In this document: positions 34,452 through 43,867 of the stretch, piece after piece
How positions within the stretch are numbered: the stretch's first letter is position 1
Layout: every line of letters starts with the position of its first letter
Assembly: GCF_014648135.1 (NCBI RefSeq)
Contig: NZ_BMQN01000012.1
Coordinates: 1 to 64,000 of the forward strand
Reading direction: 5' to 3'
Length of the DNA: 64,000 nucleotides
Source of the DNA: Deinococcus sedimenti
GTDB lineage: Bacteria; Deinococcota; Deinococci; Deinococcales; Deinococcaceae
Translations under genes and position numbers: made by a program
Notes under the pieces: model-generated
Databases searched by the model: none
What the model saw: only the letters and a program-made list of their open reading frames with translations
Told to the model about the DNA's origin: nothing

Positions 34452-35292
34452 CGCGCACCCTCCCTGCCCTGCTGCCTCTCGCGCCCCGGTATCACGCCCG
34501 CGTCTGGGGCGGCGACCGCCTCGCCCCCCCATCGGCGACACCCCCGTCGGCGAGGCCTGGATCGCCGACGGCCACAGCGTCGTCACCACCGGTCCCCTCG
34601 CCGGCCACACCGTGCAGGACCTCCTCCACGCTCACCCGGGGGAGCTCCTCGGCCCCCGCCTCGACCCCGCCTCCGGCTTTCCCCTCCTCATCAAGCTCCT
34701 CGACTGCCGCGACTGGCTCAGCGTCCAGGTCCACCCCGACGACGCCCAGGCCCAGGCCATGGTCAGCCCCGGCGAGCGCGGCAAGACCGAAGCGTGGCAC
34801 TTCCTGCACGTCGACCCCGGCGCGCAACTCCTCGCGGGCGTGGTGGTGGGTGACACGCTGTTCATCCCGGCCGGCACGCTGCACGCCCTGGGGCCGGGTC
34901 TGCTGCTGTACGAGGTGCAGCAGGCGAGCGACACCACCTACCGCGTGTACGACTGGGACCGGCCCGCCAGTGCGGGGCGGGCGCTGCACCTGGAGGAGTC
35001 GGTCGCGGTGACGCGCGCGGACCTGGGTGGGGCGTGGACGGCGGCGAGCGAGACGGGGGGCGTGGGAGAACTGGTGCGCTGCGCCCAGTTCACGCTGGTG
35101 GGCGTGCGGGGGGGCGAGACGACCGAACTGGGCGGGTCGTTCGGACTGGTGACCGTGGTAGAGGGGACGCTGACGGTGGAGGCCGGCGGGGAGCGGGTGG
35201 AGGTGGCGCCGTTCGGGACGGTGCTGGTCCCGGCGTGGGCGCAGCGGGTGACGCTGACCGGCACCGGCCGCGCCCTCATCGCCACCCCCTGA
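34448..35292 (+). pseudogene. manA: Mannose-6-phosphate isomerase, frame broken at a C7 run
   Basis: The first part starts at GTG 34448 (GTGA overlap with the kinase) and encodes RYHARVWGGDRLA in the zero frame. At the C7 run (34524-34530) the zero frame loses similarity. One extra base, or a -1 slip, gives PPIGDTPVGEAWIADGHS, the family sequence, which continues to the stop at 35292. Metal-binding motifs are intact downstream: VQVHPDD, KTEAWHF and PAGTLHAL. The restored protein would be about 281 residues, a normal short class I PMI. It would convert mannose-6-P to fructose-6-P. Causes may be a true mutation, slippage, or a sequencing error. Confidence 0.8.
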
Positions 35293-35328
35293 CCCGGCTG
35301 CACCGCGCGGACCCCGGGAGAGGGCGGA

Positions 35329-36246
35329 TCAGGTGGCGGTGGTGTTGCGGCCGCTGGCCTTGGCGCGGTACAGCGCCTGATCGGCGGCGTCCTTGAGGTC
35401 GGGCGCGGCCGTGCTGGCAATCCCGAGGCTGACCGTCACCCGGCCGAGCGGGTGACCCGGATGCGGGATCGCGGCCGCCTGCAGCGCGCTGTGGACGCGC
35501 TGCGCGACCTGCTGCGCGCCCGCGAGGTCCGTGTCGGTCAGCAGCAGCGCGAATTCCTCCCCGCCGTAGCGGGCGGCGAGGTCGGTGCGGCGCTGGCAGC
35601 TGGCCTGCAGGATCCGCGCGACCTGCTGCAGGCAGGTGTCGCCGGCCGGGTGGCCCAGGGTGTCGTTGTAGCGTTTGAAGTGGTCGAGATCGACCATGAT
35701 CAGCGTGGCCAGGACGCCGGTGCGCTGCGCCAGGGCCAGGGTGTGCGCGTACTGCTGGTCGAAGGCGCGGCGGTTGGCGAGTCCGGTCAGCGCGTCGGTG
35801 CGAGACAGCTGCTCGAGTTGCGCGTTCGCGGCGGCCAGTTCGCGCTCGCGGGTCTTGGCGGCGCGCAGGGCGCGCGACAGCCGCGCGGCGTTGAGGGTCC
35901 GGGCGCGCAGGACGCTGTCGTGGGCGGGTTTGGTGACGTAGTCGGTGGCGCCGGCGGTGAAGGCGTCGTCGAGCCGCTCGGTTTCCTGGGTGCTGGTCAC
36001 CATCACGACGCTCAGGTCCGCGAGGTGCGGATGGGCGCGCAGGTCCCGCAGGAAGCTCAGGCCGTCCAGTTCGGGCATCTCGAGGTCGAGCAGCACGACG
36101 TCCAGGTCGCAGTGTCCGGTGTGGAAGCCCAGCAGGTCGCGGGCGCCGTGCAGGTCCGGCGGCGCGTGGACGGTGCCCAGGGGCGTCAGGGTGCGGGTCA
36201 GCAGGGCGCGGATCAGGGCGCTGTCGTCGATGATCAGGATGTTCAT
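35329..36246 (-). CDS. Response regulator with diguanylate cyclase output (WspR-like)
   Basis: 305 residues. The receiver domain (1-125) has the acidic pocket IIDDS, phospho-Asp in VVLLDLEMPELDG and Lys in TKPAH. The GGDEF domain (about 155-300) has the active site RYGGEEFALLL with an inhibitory I-site RRTD five residues before it, so the enzyme should make cyclic di-GMP and be product-inhibited. It is the last gene of the chemosensory operon (ATGA overlap with the Hpt gene). By analogy to WspR, its receiver should take phosphate from the CheA protein of this operon. Confidence 0.94.
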   Translation of the reverse strand: MNILIIDDSALIRALLTRTLTPLGTVHAPPDLHGARDLLGFHTGHCDLDVVLLDLEMPELDGLSFLRDLRAHPHLADLSVVMVTSTQETERLDDAFTAGATDYVTKPAHDSVLRARTLNAARLSRALRAAKTRERELAAANAQLEQLSRTDALTGLANRRAFDQQYAHTLALAQRTGVLATLIMVDLDHFKRYNDTLGHPAGDTCLQQVARILQASCQRRTDLAARYGGEEFALLLTDTDLAGAQQVAQRVHSALQAAAIPHPGHPLGRVTVSLGIASTAAPDLKDAADQALYRAKASGRNTTAT

Positions 36247-37214
36247 GGGAGGTCCGGGGTCCAGCGGGGCGGGAGGTCCTGGGGGCGCGTGTCGTGGGCG
36301 GGCCGGGCGCTGACGCTCAGGCCGCGGGCGTGGGCGTCGGCGCGGCGCTGCGGGTCCTCGCTGAGCACGTGCAGGGCCCGCGCCGGCCAGCCGGCCTCCA
36401 GCGCGGCAGGCAGCAGCGCCGCGCTGACCAGCACCAGGGTCGCGCCGGTCGGGGCGGGCACGTGCCCGTGGGTGTGCACGTCGTACCCCAGGGCCCGCAG
36501 GTGCCGGGCGAGCACGTCACGGCTCAGGGCACTGACGTCGAGCACCAGCGCCTGGAGGAGCGCGCGCCCGCCGGGCGCCGTTCTGGGCGCCGCACCGGAG
36601 GCGTCCGGGACGCCGGGGGCGGGAGCCACCGGTGCACGGGCGTCCGGCCCGGACGCCCCCGGGAGCGGGGCCGCCAGCGCCGGGGCGGTGTCCTGGCTGG
36701 CCGCGCCGGACTCCGGGGTTCGGGCGTCTGGGGCGCGGACGTCTGGGGGGCGGGCGTCTGGCGGCTGCACGTCCGGCTGGACCGTGTCCGCGCGGCTCAC
36801 CTCCGCTGCGCCGCTGCTCGGGTCGGGGCCGGGTGGGGTCAGCAGGGCGCGCAGGGCGTGCGTGGCACGCTCGTCGTCCGGGTGGGGGGGCGTGCCGGGC
36901 GCCAGGGCGCCGAGCTGCCGGATCAACTGATCGCGGGCCACGAAGGCCGCCTCCAGCCAGGCGTCCGGGGGGGGCCGGCCGGCGCGCAGGTGCGCGAGCA
37001 GGTCCTCGAAGGCGCTCATGAGCTGCTGCGGGGCGCGCAGGTCGAGCATGGCGGCGCCGCCCTTGATGGAATGCACCGCCTGGAACGCGGCGCGGATGGC
37101 GGCCGGGTCGTCCGGCTGATCCTCGAGGCGGTGCAGCGCGGCGTCGAGGGCGTCGAGTTGCGTCCGGGCTTCCTCGGCGAACAGCGGAATGAAGTCGTGG
37201 GGGGACCCGGTCAT
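36243..37214 (-). CDS. Hpt domain protein with C-terminal pseudo-receiver
   Basis: 323 residues from ATG 37214, chosen because it overlaps the CheB stop by ATGA. The frame is open upstream as shadow. The Hpt domain (1-125) has the phospho-His motif HSIKGGAAMLDL at about 53. A Pro/Asp/Ala linker with repeats (for example PDARPPDVRAPDARTP, about 150-220) follows. The C-terminal ~100 residues look like a receiver fold (VLDVSALSRDVLARHLRALGYDV) whose phospho-Asp strand reads LVLVSAALL, so Asp is missing. It is not a standard Wsp component. I infer a phosphotransfer intermediate or sink. Confidence 0.8.
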   Translation of the reverse strand: MTGSPHDFIPLFAEEARTQLDALDAALHRLEDQPDDPAAIRAAFQAVHSIKGGAAMLDLRAPQQLMSAFEDLLAHLRAGRPPPDAWLEAAFVARDQLIRQLGALAPGTPPHPDDERATHALRALLTPPGPDPSSGAAEVSRADTVQPDVQPPDARPPDVRAPDARTPESGAASQDTAPALAAPLPGASGPDARAPVAPAPGVPDASGAAPRTAPGGRALLQALVLDVSALSRDVLARHLRALGYDVHTHGHVPAPTGATLVLVSAALLPAALEAGWPARALHVLSEDPQRRADAHARGLSVSARPAHDTRPQDLPPRWTPDLP

Positions 37215-38173
37215 GCGTGCCGCTCCAGGAAGGACCGCAGGCCCCGCAGGTCGGCCAGCAGGCTGGGGCGGGTGCGGGCCAGGGCCTGCGCGGGCATGGA
37301 GGGCACGGTGGCCGTCGCGGGATCCTGGATGGCGGTGCGGGCGCCCGCGGCGTGCAGGGCGGCGAGGCCGGCGGCGCCGTCGTCTCCCATGCCGCTGAGC
37401 AGCAGGGCGTTCACCGGGGCGCGCCAGGTGGTGGCGGACTGGAAGAGCCGGTCGATGGACGGCAGGTACTCCCGCCCGGGCTGCCCGGCGTGCAGGTGCA
37501 GCGCGCCGCCGCTGAGGGTGGCGTGCGTGCCGGACACGACGGTGAGGGTCCCGGGGCGCAGCGGCTCGCCGCTGGAGGCGCTCAGGACCGGGGCGCCGGT
37601 CAGCGTGCCGAGCCACTGGGTGAGGTTGTCGCTGAATCCCTCAGAGAGGTGCTGGGCGATCACGATGGCGCCGCGGGGACGCAGGTGGCGCAGCAGGTCC
37701 TGCAGGGCGCGGGGGCCGCCGGTGCTCGCGCCGATCAGGGTGAGGGTCGGCGCGCGCCCGGAGGCGCCGGACAGGGCGGGCGGGGTGGGGTCGGCCGAGG
37801 GAGCGCCGCTCAGAGGGGCGCCCGGGTCGGCGCGGCCGGTCAGGGGGCTGCCGGGCGGCGGGCCGTCCGCGCCGGGCGGGGCCGGGCGGGCGGTCAGGAG
37901 GGGCAGGGCCGCGTCGAGGGTGGGGGCGTGGCGCACGCCGGGCGGGGCGGCCGGACCGCAGGTGATCAGGCGGGTGCGCAGGGGCCGCAGCTGCTCTTTC
38001 AGGGCGGTCCAGTCGAGGTCCGGGTCGGGCGTGACGATCAGCAGGGTCGCGCCGGGGGGCGCGCGGCGCAGTTCGCCCAGGGCGGCGCTCAGGGACGTGC
38101 ACAGCCGGCGCGGGGCGGGCAGCGCGCGGACCTGACCCAGGTCGCCGGGGGCGAGCAGCACGACCAGGGTCAC
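37211..38173 (-). CDS. cheB: CheB methylesterase with degenerate receiver
   Basis: 320 residues. The catalytic domain (about 140-320) has the triad Ser (LIGASTGGP), His (IAQHLSEG) and Asp (LSGMGDDGA). The N-terminal ~65 residues align with a receiver but lack the acidic pair, and the phospho-Asp strand reads TLLIVTPDPDLD, so phosphorylation control is probably lost. A Pro/Gly/Ala-rich linker follows. It removes methyl groups from the receptor for adaptation. It overlaps CheA and Hpt genes by 4 nt each. Confidence 0.9.
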   Translation of the reverse strand: MTLVVLLAPGDLGQVRALPAPRRLCTSLSAALGELRRAPPGATLLIVTPDPDLDWTALKEQLRPLRTRLITCGPAAPPGVRHAPTLDAALPLLTARPAPPGADGPPPGSPLTGRADPGAPLSGAPSADPTPPALSGASGRAPTLTLIGASTGGPRALQDLLRHLRPRGAIVIAQHLSEGFSDNLTQWLGTLTGAPVLSASSGEPLRPGTLTVVSGTHATLSGGALHLHAGQPGREYLPSIDRLFQSATTWRAPVNALLLSGMGDDGAAGLAALHAAGARTAIQDPATATVPSMPAQALARTRPSLLADLRGLRSFLERHA

Positions 38174-39963
38174 AGCAGCCGCCGCAGGGTGGCGAGCAGC
38201 CGGGCCTCGTCGAATTCACCCTTGACGAGGTACGCGTCGGCGCCGGCCTCAGCGCCGAGCTGGCGGTCCTCGGGCCGGGCCAGGGACGTGAGCAGCACGA
38301 CCGGCAGGTGCTGCAGCGGCGGATGCGCGCGGACCTGCCGGGTCAGGTCGAGGCCGGACAGGCCCGGCATTTCGACGTCGGTGAGCAGCACGTCCGGCGC
38401 GGCGCGCTGCAGGGCCTCCCAGGCGAGCGCACCGGTCTCGACGGCCGTGACGTCGAAGCCCGCGCCGGTCAGGATGCCGCGCAGCAGCTGGCGGGTGACG
38501 GCGGTGTCCTCGGCCAGCAGGACGCGGGGCGCGCGCAGCGGCGTGGCCGGGGCGGTGGGGGCCGCGGCGGGCCGCAGCGCGCGGACGTTCAGGACCGGGA
38601 CGATCTGCCCGTCGGGTCGCTGCGCGGCCCCCTCGAGGTGCGGGGCGCCGGCCAGCGGGAACGCCAGGGGTTTGATGACGAGTTCCTCCTCGCCGACCAG
38701 GGCGTCCACGAGCAGCGCCAGGGGCGCGTCGCCCTGCCGGACGAGCAGGTACGCGCCGTCGCGGGCCGGGCCGAGGTGCAGCGCGGCGGCCAGCGACGCG
38801 GCCGGCACGACCTGCTCGCCGATCTGCACGGCGGGGCGGCCCTCGCGCTGGTGCACCTGGGCGCGGCCCGCGCGGTCGACCCAGCGGACCGGGATGCCCA
38901 GCAGGTGCCCGGCGGCGCGCACGATGGCCACGCGGGTGGTGGCGAGGGTCAGGGGGAACTGGACGGTGACGGTGGTGCCGTGCGGGCCGCTGCGCAGCGT
39001 GACGTCGCCGCCCAGCGCGCGGGCCTGCGTGCGCACGACGTCCAGGCCCACGCCGCGCCCCGAGAGGTCGGTGACCTCGCTGCGGGACGTGAAGCCCGGC
39101 GTGAACAGCAGGTCGGTGAGTTCGGATTCGCTCAACGGTTCGCTGCGGCCCGGGGCGCGCGCGGCGAGGCGGGCGATCTCGGCGTAGTTCACGCCGGGCC
39201 CGTCGTCGTGGACGGTGACGGTGACCTGCCCGGCGGCGCTGAAGGCGCTGAGGGTGACGGTGCCGGTGGGGTCCTGGCCGCGCGCGGCCCGGGCGTCTGG
39301 CGGGTCGATGCCGTGGTCGACGGCGTTGCGGATCAGGTGCAGCAGCGGGCTGCGCAGGCGGTCCATGGCGTGCCGGTCGAGTTCGGCGTCGGCCGCGTCG
39401 ACGTGCAGGCGGGCGCGCCGGCCGGCCTGCCGGGCGGCGTCCCGCACGGCCCGCTCGAAGGACTGCAGAAACGGCCGGGCGGGTTCGAGCCGCGCGGCGA
39501 GCACTTCCCGCGCGAGGTCGTCGGTGAGGGTCGCGAGGGTCTGCTGGGCGCCGCGCACGTCGCGCCACGCGCCCGGCTCGCCGCTGCGGGCGCGACTGAG
39601 ACGCTCGGCGAGTTGCAGCCGGGCGCTGGTGAGTTCGCCGGCCAGGGCGAGCAGCGCGTCGAGTTTGCGCACGTCGACGCGGACCGTGGCGGGCGGGTCG
39701 GCGCTGGGGGCCGGGTCGGTGGGCAGCAGGGCCAGGCGCCGCAGTTCCTCGCGCAGCGCGGCCGGGGCGGGCGCGGCGGCCTGGAAGGTCTGAGCGGCGC
39801 GCAGGGCGGCGCGCAGCGGGTCGTCACCGGCGGCGGCAGCGGCGGCGTGCAGGGAGTGCAGCGCGCGGGTCGCGGCCGGGCCGCCCGCCGTGAGGTCGGG
39901 CTCGGCGGCGCGCAGTTCGGCCTGCAGCGCCGCGCGCAGCTCAGGTGCGGTAGCGTCCGGCAT
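38170..39963 (-). CDS. cheA: CheA histidine kinase with C-terminal receiver (WspE-like)
   Basis: 597 residues. A short Hpt/P1 with HSLHA (His36) starts the protein. The dimerisation helix is at about 95-170. The ATPase domain has N-box [13 protein letters not shown]1 DDGPGV and G2 GRGVGLDVV. The CheW-like domain is at about 320-455, and the receiver is at about 475-597 (phospho-Asp in [10 protein letters not shown]). It senses through the MCP and CheW proteins and phosphorylates the receiver output. P1 and P2 are shorter than in classical CheA. It overlaps the MCP gene by 23 nt and CheB by 4 nt. Confidence 0.93.
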   Translation of the reverse strand: MPDATAPELRAALQAELRAAEPDLTAGGPAATRALHSLHAAAAAAGDDPLRAALRAAQTFQAAAPAPAALREELRRLALLPTDPAPSADPPATVRVDVRKLDALLALAGELTSARLQLAERLSRARSGEPGAWRDVRGAQQTLATLTDDLAREVLAARLEPARPFLQSFERAVRDAARQAGRRARLHVDAADAELDRHAMDRLRSPLLHLIRNAVDHGIDPPDARAARGQDPTGTVTLSAFSAAGQVTVTVHDDGPGVNYAEIARLAARAPGRSEPLSESELTDLLFTPGFTSRSEVTDLSGRGVGLDVVRTQARALGGDVTLRSGPHGTTVTVQFPLTLATTRVAIVRAAGHLLGIPVRWVDRAGRAQVHQREGRPAVQIGEQVVPAASLAAALHLGPARDGAYLLVRQGDAPLALLVDALVGEEELVIKPLAFPLAGAPHLEGAAQRPDGQIVPVLNVRALRPAAAPTAPATPLRAPRVLLAEDTAVTRQLLRGILTGAGFDVTAVETGALAWEALQRAAPDVLLTDVEMPGLSGLDLTRQVRAHPPLQHLPVVLLTSLARPEDRQLGAEAGADAYLVKGEFDEARLLATLRRLL

Positions 39964-41740
39964 GCCCGTTCAGGTCGCTCACGAGGTCCTGAAGTCGGCG
40001 CGCGACCTGCTGGTTGTCCTGCGTGACGTTCAGGTGCTGCGCGGTGGCCTCGTTGATGTCGTTCATGGCCACGGCGATCTGTTCCATGCTCAGGGCGTGC
40101 TGCTCGACCGCCTCGGCGATCTGTGAGGCCATGCGGGCCGCGTCGTCGTTCACGCGCGCGAGTTCCTGGATGGTCTGCCCGGCCCGGTCGATCAGGGTGG
40201 TGCCGACCTGCGCCTGCTTGCTGCCCTCCTCCGTGGCGAGCACGGCGGCGTTCGTGGCCTGCTGGGCGTCTTCGAGGGTCCGGCGGATCTGCAGGGCGGC
40301 CTCCTTGGACTGTTCGGCCAGCGTGCGGATCTCCTGCGCGACGACGGCGAAGCCGCGGCCGTGCTCACCGGCGCGGTTGGCTTCGATGGCGGCGTTCAGG
40401 GCCAGCAGGTTGGACTGATCGGCGAGTTCGCTGACGGTCTCGACGATCTCGCTGATCTGCCGGGAGTGGCGGGAGAGGTGCAGCATGTTCTGCGCGATGG
40501 TGTCCACGCGGCCCTGCAGGGCGTGCATGCCCTGCTCGGCGTCCTGGGTGGCCTGCACGCCCTGCTCGGCGACGAGCCGCGCGGCGTCGGCCTGCCGGGC
40601 GACGCGTCCGGCGAGGTCCACGGCGTGGCGGCTGGTGGTGCGGACCTCCTCGACGGCGGCGGTGGTCTCGGCGATCGCGGCGGACTGCTGGTGGACGCTG
40701 GTGCTCTGCTGGGCGGTGGCGGCCACGAGACTCTGGCTGGCCAGGGACAGTTGCGCGCTGGCGTCCTGGCTCTGCAGGACGAACGCGCGCAGCTGGCCGA
40801 TCATGTCGCGCAGCGCCCCGCCGAGCGCGTCGCGGTCCGAGCGGACCGGGACGGTGTGCGCGAGGTTCCCGCCCGCGACGGCCAGGGCGGCGGCGGCGGT
40901 TTCCTGCGCGTGGCGGTTGAGGTTCTGCACGGCGACGTTCAGGGTGTCGTCCGGGTGGCGCAGCGGCAGGGGCGGCTGCGGTTCGCCGCGGCTGAGCAGT
41001 TCCATGGTCTGCACGAGCTGCCGGTGGTGCGCGGCGAGGCGGGCCAGGGCGCGCAGCATGCGGCCCACCTCGTCGCGGCTGCGGGTGTCGGGAATGTCGT
41101 CCAGGTACCCGTCGGCCAGGCGGCCCACCGAGCGTTCCACGAGTTCGATGGCGTGCACGAGGCGGCGCGTGATCCACCACGCGGCCAGCGCGGCGATCAG
41201 GCCGCCGAGCAGGCTGGCGATCAGGACGGTCAGCCGGTCGCGGTTCAGGTCCGTCTGCAGCTGCGCGCGCGTGGCGTTCAGCGCCGCTTCCTGCGCGTCG
41301 AGGTAGGCGTTCACGGAGCGGCCGAACTGCTGCCGGGCGGGTTCGAGGTTCCGCTCGAAGCGCTGCAGGGTCAGGGCGCGGCTGGCGGTGCGGTCGAGAA
41401 CCAGGCCCAGTTCCCGGTCGAAGGCGGTCCAGTCCTGCCGCACGGCGGTCAGGCGGGCGCTGTCGGGCAGGGCCGAGAGTTCCTTGAGGGCGTCGCTGCG
41501 GGCGTCCTGTACGTTCAGCCACGCGCCGCCCGGCACGAGCAGCTGCTCGGCGCTCAGGAGCGTCACGCGGTTGGCGGCGGCCCGCAGGTTCGTCAGCGTG
41601 CGCGCCTGAATCAGGCCACGGTTCAGGTCGGCGCTGATCCCGGCCGCCTCGTTGAGGGCCCGCACGGAGATGACGGCCGTGACGATCAGGGGCAGCAGCA
41701 GCAGCAGCAGGACGCCGGCGAGTTTCAGTCGGATGGGCAT
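39941..41740 (-). CDS. Methyl-accepting chemoreceptor (WspA-like)
   Basis: 599 residues. The ATG at 41740 is preferred to the upstream GTG 41746 because GGAG lies 5 nt before it. TM1 is at about 8-28, a helical periplasmic sensing domain (about 30-185) follows, TM2 is at about 188-208, HAMP is at about 210-265, and then comes the signalling hairpin with the tip [20 protein letters not shown]. It transmits surface or chemical signals to CheA. Two CheW genes upstream belong to the same operon. Ligand unknown. Confidence 0.92.
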   Translation of the reverse strand: MPIRLKLAGVLLLLLLPLIVTAVISVRALNEAAGISADLNRGLIQARTLTNLRAAANRVTLLSAEQLLVPGGAWLNVQDARSDALKELSALPDSARLTAVRQDWTAFDRELGLVLDRTASRALTLQRFERNLEPARQQFGRSVNAYLDAQEAALNATRAQLQTDLNRDRLTVLIASLLGGLIAALAAWWITRRLVHAIELVERSVGRLADGYLDDIPDTRSRDEVGRMLRALARLAAHHRQLVQTMELLSRGEPQPPLPLRHPDDTLNVAVQNLNRHAQETAAAALAVAGGNLAHTVPVRSDRDALGGALRDMIGQLRAFVLQSQDASAQLSLASQSLVAATAQQSTSVHQQSAAIAETTAAVEEVRTTSRHAVDLAGRVARQADAARLVAEQGVQATQDAEQGMHALQGRVDTIAQNMLHLSRHSRQISEIVETVSELADQSNLLALNAAIEANRAGEHGRGFAVVAQEIRTLAEQSKEAALQIRRTLEDAQQATNAAVLATEEGSKQAQVGTTLIDRAGQTIQELARVNDDAARMASQIAEAVEQHALSMEQIAVAMNDINEATAQHLNVTQDNQQVARRLQDLVSDLNGHAGRYRT

Positions 41741-41828
41741 GGGCACTCCAGCGGGGACAGGGCGGGGACGGGACCAGTGACGGGCAGGACGGGACTGGGG
41801 GCGGTCGGATCAGGCGGGGCGCGGCGCG

Positions 41829-42314
41829 TCACGGGTCGGCCGTCCGGGCCGGCCAGGCCGGCGGCAGATGCTGCACGAGCGCGTCGAGGTCCAGGCAGGC
41901 CAGGCCGGCGGCGGTGCGGCCCAGCACGCCCGGCGTGCCGAACGTGGCCGGCGCGCGCACCGTTCCGGTCCAGATCAGGTCGCCGACCGCGTCGACCAGC
42001 AGGCCCAGCGCCCCGGGCTGCGTGGCGGTCAGCAGCACGCGGGCGTCCGGTCCGGGCGGGCCGCCTGCCTGCCCGGTCAGGAGCACGTCGGCCCGCACGA
42101 CGCCCACCAGTCCGCCCCGGACGGGCTGCACGCCCGCCACGTGCGGCGCGCTGAGCGGCAGCGGCGTGACCGCGGCGGGCAGCACGGCGCGCAGGGCCCG
42201 CAGGGGCACGGCGAACGCCTCGCCGCGCACGGTGACCACCACGGCGTCCACGGCGGGCCGCTGCGCGCGGGCCGGTGCGGCCAGCGCCGCGGCGCGCGCC
42301 TCGAGACGGTTCAC
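41829..42314 (-). CDS. cheW: CheW-like adaptor (WspB/WspD-like)
   Basis: 161 residues. A CheW fold spans residues about 22-155 (AFAVPLRALRAVLP, VRADVLL, LGLLVDAVGDLIW). It couples the MCP to CheA. It overlaps the CheR stop by 4 nt, and the gap to the MCP gene is 88 nt. This is one of two CheW genes; the other is shorter. Confidence 0.85.
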   Translation of the reverse strand: MNRLEARAAALAAPARAQRPAVDAVVVTVRGEAFAVPLRALRAVLPAAVTPLPLSAPHVAGVQPVRGGLVGVVRADVLLTGQAGGPPGPDARVLLTATQPGALGLLVDAVGDLIWTGTVRAPATFGTPGVLGRTAAGLACLDLDALVQHLPPAWPARTADP

Positions 42315-43384
42315 GCCTCACCGCCGGCCGCGCGGACCTCACGGCGCAGCTGATCGAGCCGCGCGAGCTGACGCACGGTCTGCCAGGAGTCCGCCTGCCC
42401 GTCCAGGGCCGCCTGAGCGCCGCGCAGGCTCGACGCGGCCCGCGCGGGCTGCCCGGCCAGCAGGAACGCCTGCGCGAGATCGAGGTGCACCTGCGCGTCC
42501 TCCGGATCGGCGAAGGCCCGCTGCCGCGCACCGGCAAGGTCGGGCCGCTCCGGCGCCGGGCGCGGCGCGGACGCGGGCCCGGGGTCACGCCGGACCGGGA
42601 GCGGCGCGGTGGGGCCTGGGGGGGCAGGGACCGGCGGGGCCTCCAGCGGGCGGCGCAGCAGAACCGTGCCGCCCACCCGCACCTGTTCGAGCTGCCGCAC
42701 GGCCGGCGGGCGCGGGTCACTCGGCGCGAGGAGCAGCAGGCCGCCCGGCGCGAGCGCCGACGTGAGCTGCTCGCCCACCGCCCGCGCGGCGGCGGGCGTG
42801 AAGTAGATCAGGACGTTGCGGCAGGCGATCACGTCAAAGCCGCGGCCGGGCGGGTCGCGCAGCAGGTTGTGCACCTGAAACTGCGCGCGGGCCCGCACCT
42901 CCGGCCGGACCTGCACGCGCGGCCCGCCCGCCGTGAACACCCGCGTCACGCGCTCAGGCGGCGCGGCCCGCAGGGCCCGCCGCGGGTAGGCGCCGTCCGA
43001 CGCGGCGGCCAGGGCGGCCGGGTTCAGGTCGGTGCCCAGCACGCGCGCGTCCACGCCGGCGTGCAGGCAGGCGCCCAGCAGCGCCCAGACTTCCTCCCCG
43101 GTCGAGCAGCCGGCGCTCCAGCCGCGGACCGGCCGGCCCAGCGCGCGCAGGGCCAGGGCGGCCGCGTCGAGTTGCTCACCGAAACGGTGGAACCATGTCT
43201 CACCGACCGTGAAGGCCGCCGCGACGTCCGCCGCCAGGTCCGCCCGCGCGGCCGCGACCTGCAGCAGCGCGTCCGGGGAGCCGTGCGCCTGCGTGAGCCG
43301 CTGCAGGCGCGAGCGGGCCAGACGGTCGAGCGGCGCGGTCCAGCGCAGCCCCGCGGTGCGTTCGAGCAGGTCCTCGAGCGTCAC
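42311..43384 (-). CDS. cheR: CheR methyltransferase with C-terminal TPR-like segment (WspC-like)
   Basis: 357 residues from GTG 43384, which overlaps the upstream CheW stop by GTGA. The SAM site is GWSAGCSTGEEVWAL, DLNPAAL follows, and CRNVLIYF is the catalytic-domain motif. The N-terminal CheR domain is short. A Pro/Ala linker and a TPR-like C-terminus (AQVHLDLAQAFLLAGQPARA) resemble WspC. It methylates glutamates of the chemoreceptor. Confidence 0.9.
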   Translation of the reverse strand: MTLEDLLERTAGLRWTAPLDRLARSRLQRLTQAHGSPDALLQVAAARADLAADVAAAFTVGETWFHRFGEQLDAAALALRALGRPVRGWSAGCSTGEEVWALLGACLHAGVDARVLGTDLNPAALAAASDGAYPRRALRAAPPERVTRVFTAGGPRVQVRPEVRARAQFQVHNLLRDPPGRGFDVIACRNVLIYFTPAAARAVGEQLTSALAPGGLLLLAPSDPRPPAVRQLEQVRVGGTVLLRRPLEAPPVPAPPGPTAPLPVRRDPGPASAPRPAPERPDLAGARQRAFADPEDAQVHLDLAQAFLLAGQPARAASSLRGAQAALDGQADSWQTVRQLARLDQLRREVRAAGGEA

Positions 43385-43722
43385 CACAGCACGTTCACCA
43401 CCTGCCCGCCGATCACGGCCGGGCCGGGCCGCTCGACATCCAGGATCGGGCCGACCTCGTCCACCCACCAGACTTCGCGGGTGGGGGCGCGCAGCACCAT
43501 CAGGCGCTGCGCGGCTGCCGGTTCGGTCGGCGCCTGCCCCCACGCGGGGCGCGGATCCACGACGCTGAGGGTCTCGCCGTTCAGGTGCACGCGGGGCGGG
43601 CCGGGCGGCAGGTGCACCATCGGGTAGAGCCGCTCGACCCGCGCCAGGGGCATCAGGAAACGGGCCTGCCCGACCCGCACCAGCAGGGCCTGAAACGGGG
43701 ATGCCGGAGGGGGCGTGACCAC
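43381..43722 (-). CDS. Short CheW-like adaptor, first gene of the chemosensory operon
   Basis: 113 residues, shorter than the usual ~150, with a minimal CheW core (FLMPLARVERLYPM, LSVVDPRPA, EVWWVDEVGPIL). The start is GTG 43722, with GTG-rich context and no strong ribosome site. It is divergent from the TPR/winged-helix gene with 145 nt between starts. A Wsp-type system needs two CheW proteins, and this would be the second. Confidence 0.75.
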   Translation of the reverse strand: MVTPPPASPFQALLVRVGQARFLMPLARVERLYPMVHLPPGPPRVHLNGETLSVVDPRPAWGQAPTEPAAAQRLMVLRAPTREVWWVDEVGPILDVERPGPAVIGGQVVNVLW

Positions 43723-43867
43723 GGTACCGCTCAGCTTACCTGCCCGGACGGCCGCCCGCGCCTCAGAGGGTCACGGGCAGCCGTCCGGGCGCGCCCTGAG
43801 GCGGGGCCGGCGGGCAGGACCGCCGGAGTTCGACGGGGCCGGGGTCGCGGTGCCCTAGCATGCTCGC
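43723..43867. promoter_or_regulatory. Divergent control region between the chemosensory operon and a regulator
   Basis: 145 bases between opposite starts. On the plus strand TAGCAT (43856-43861) ends 6 nt before the GTG 43868, a leaderless-type -10. On the minus strand TAAGCT lies 10 nt before GTG 43722. No palindrome was recognised. Confidence 0.4.
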
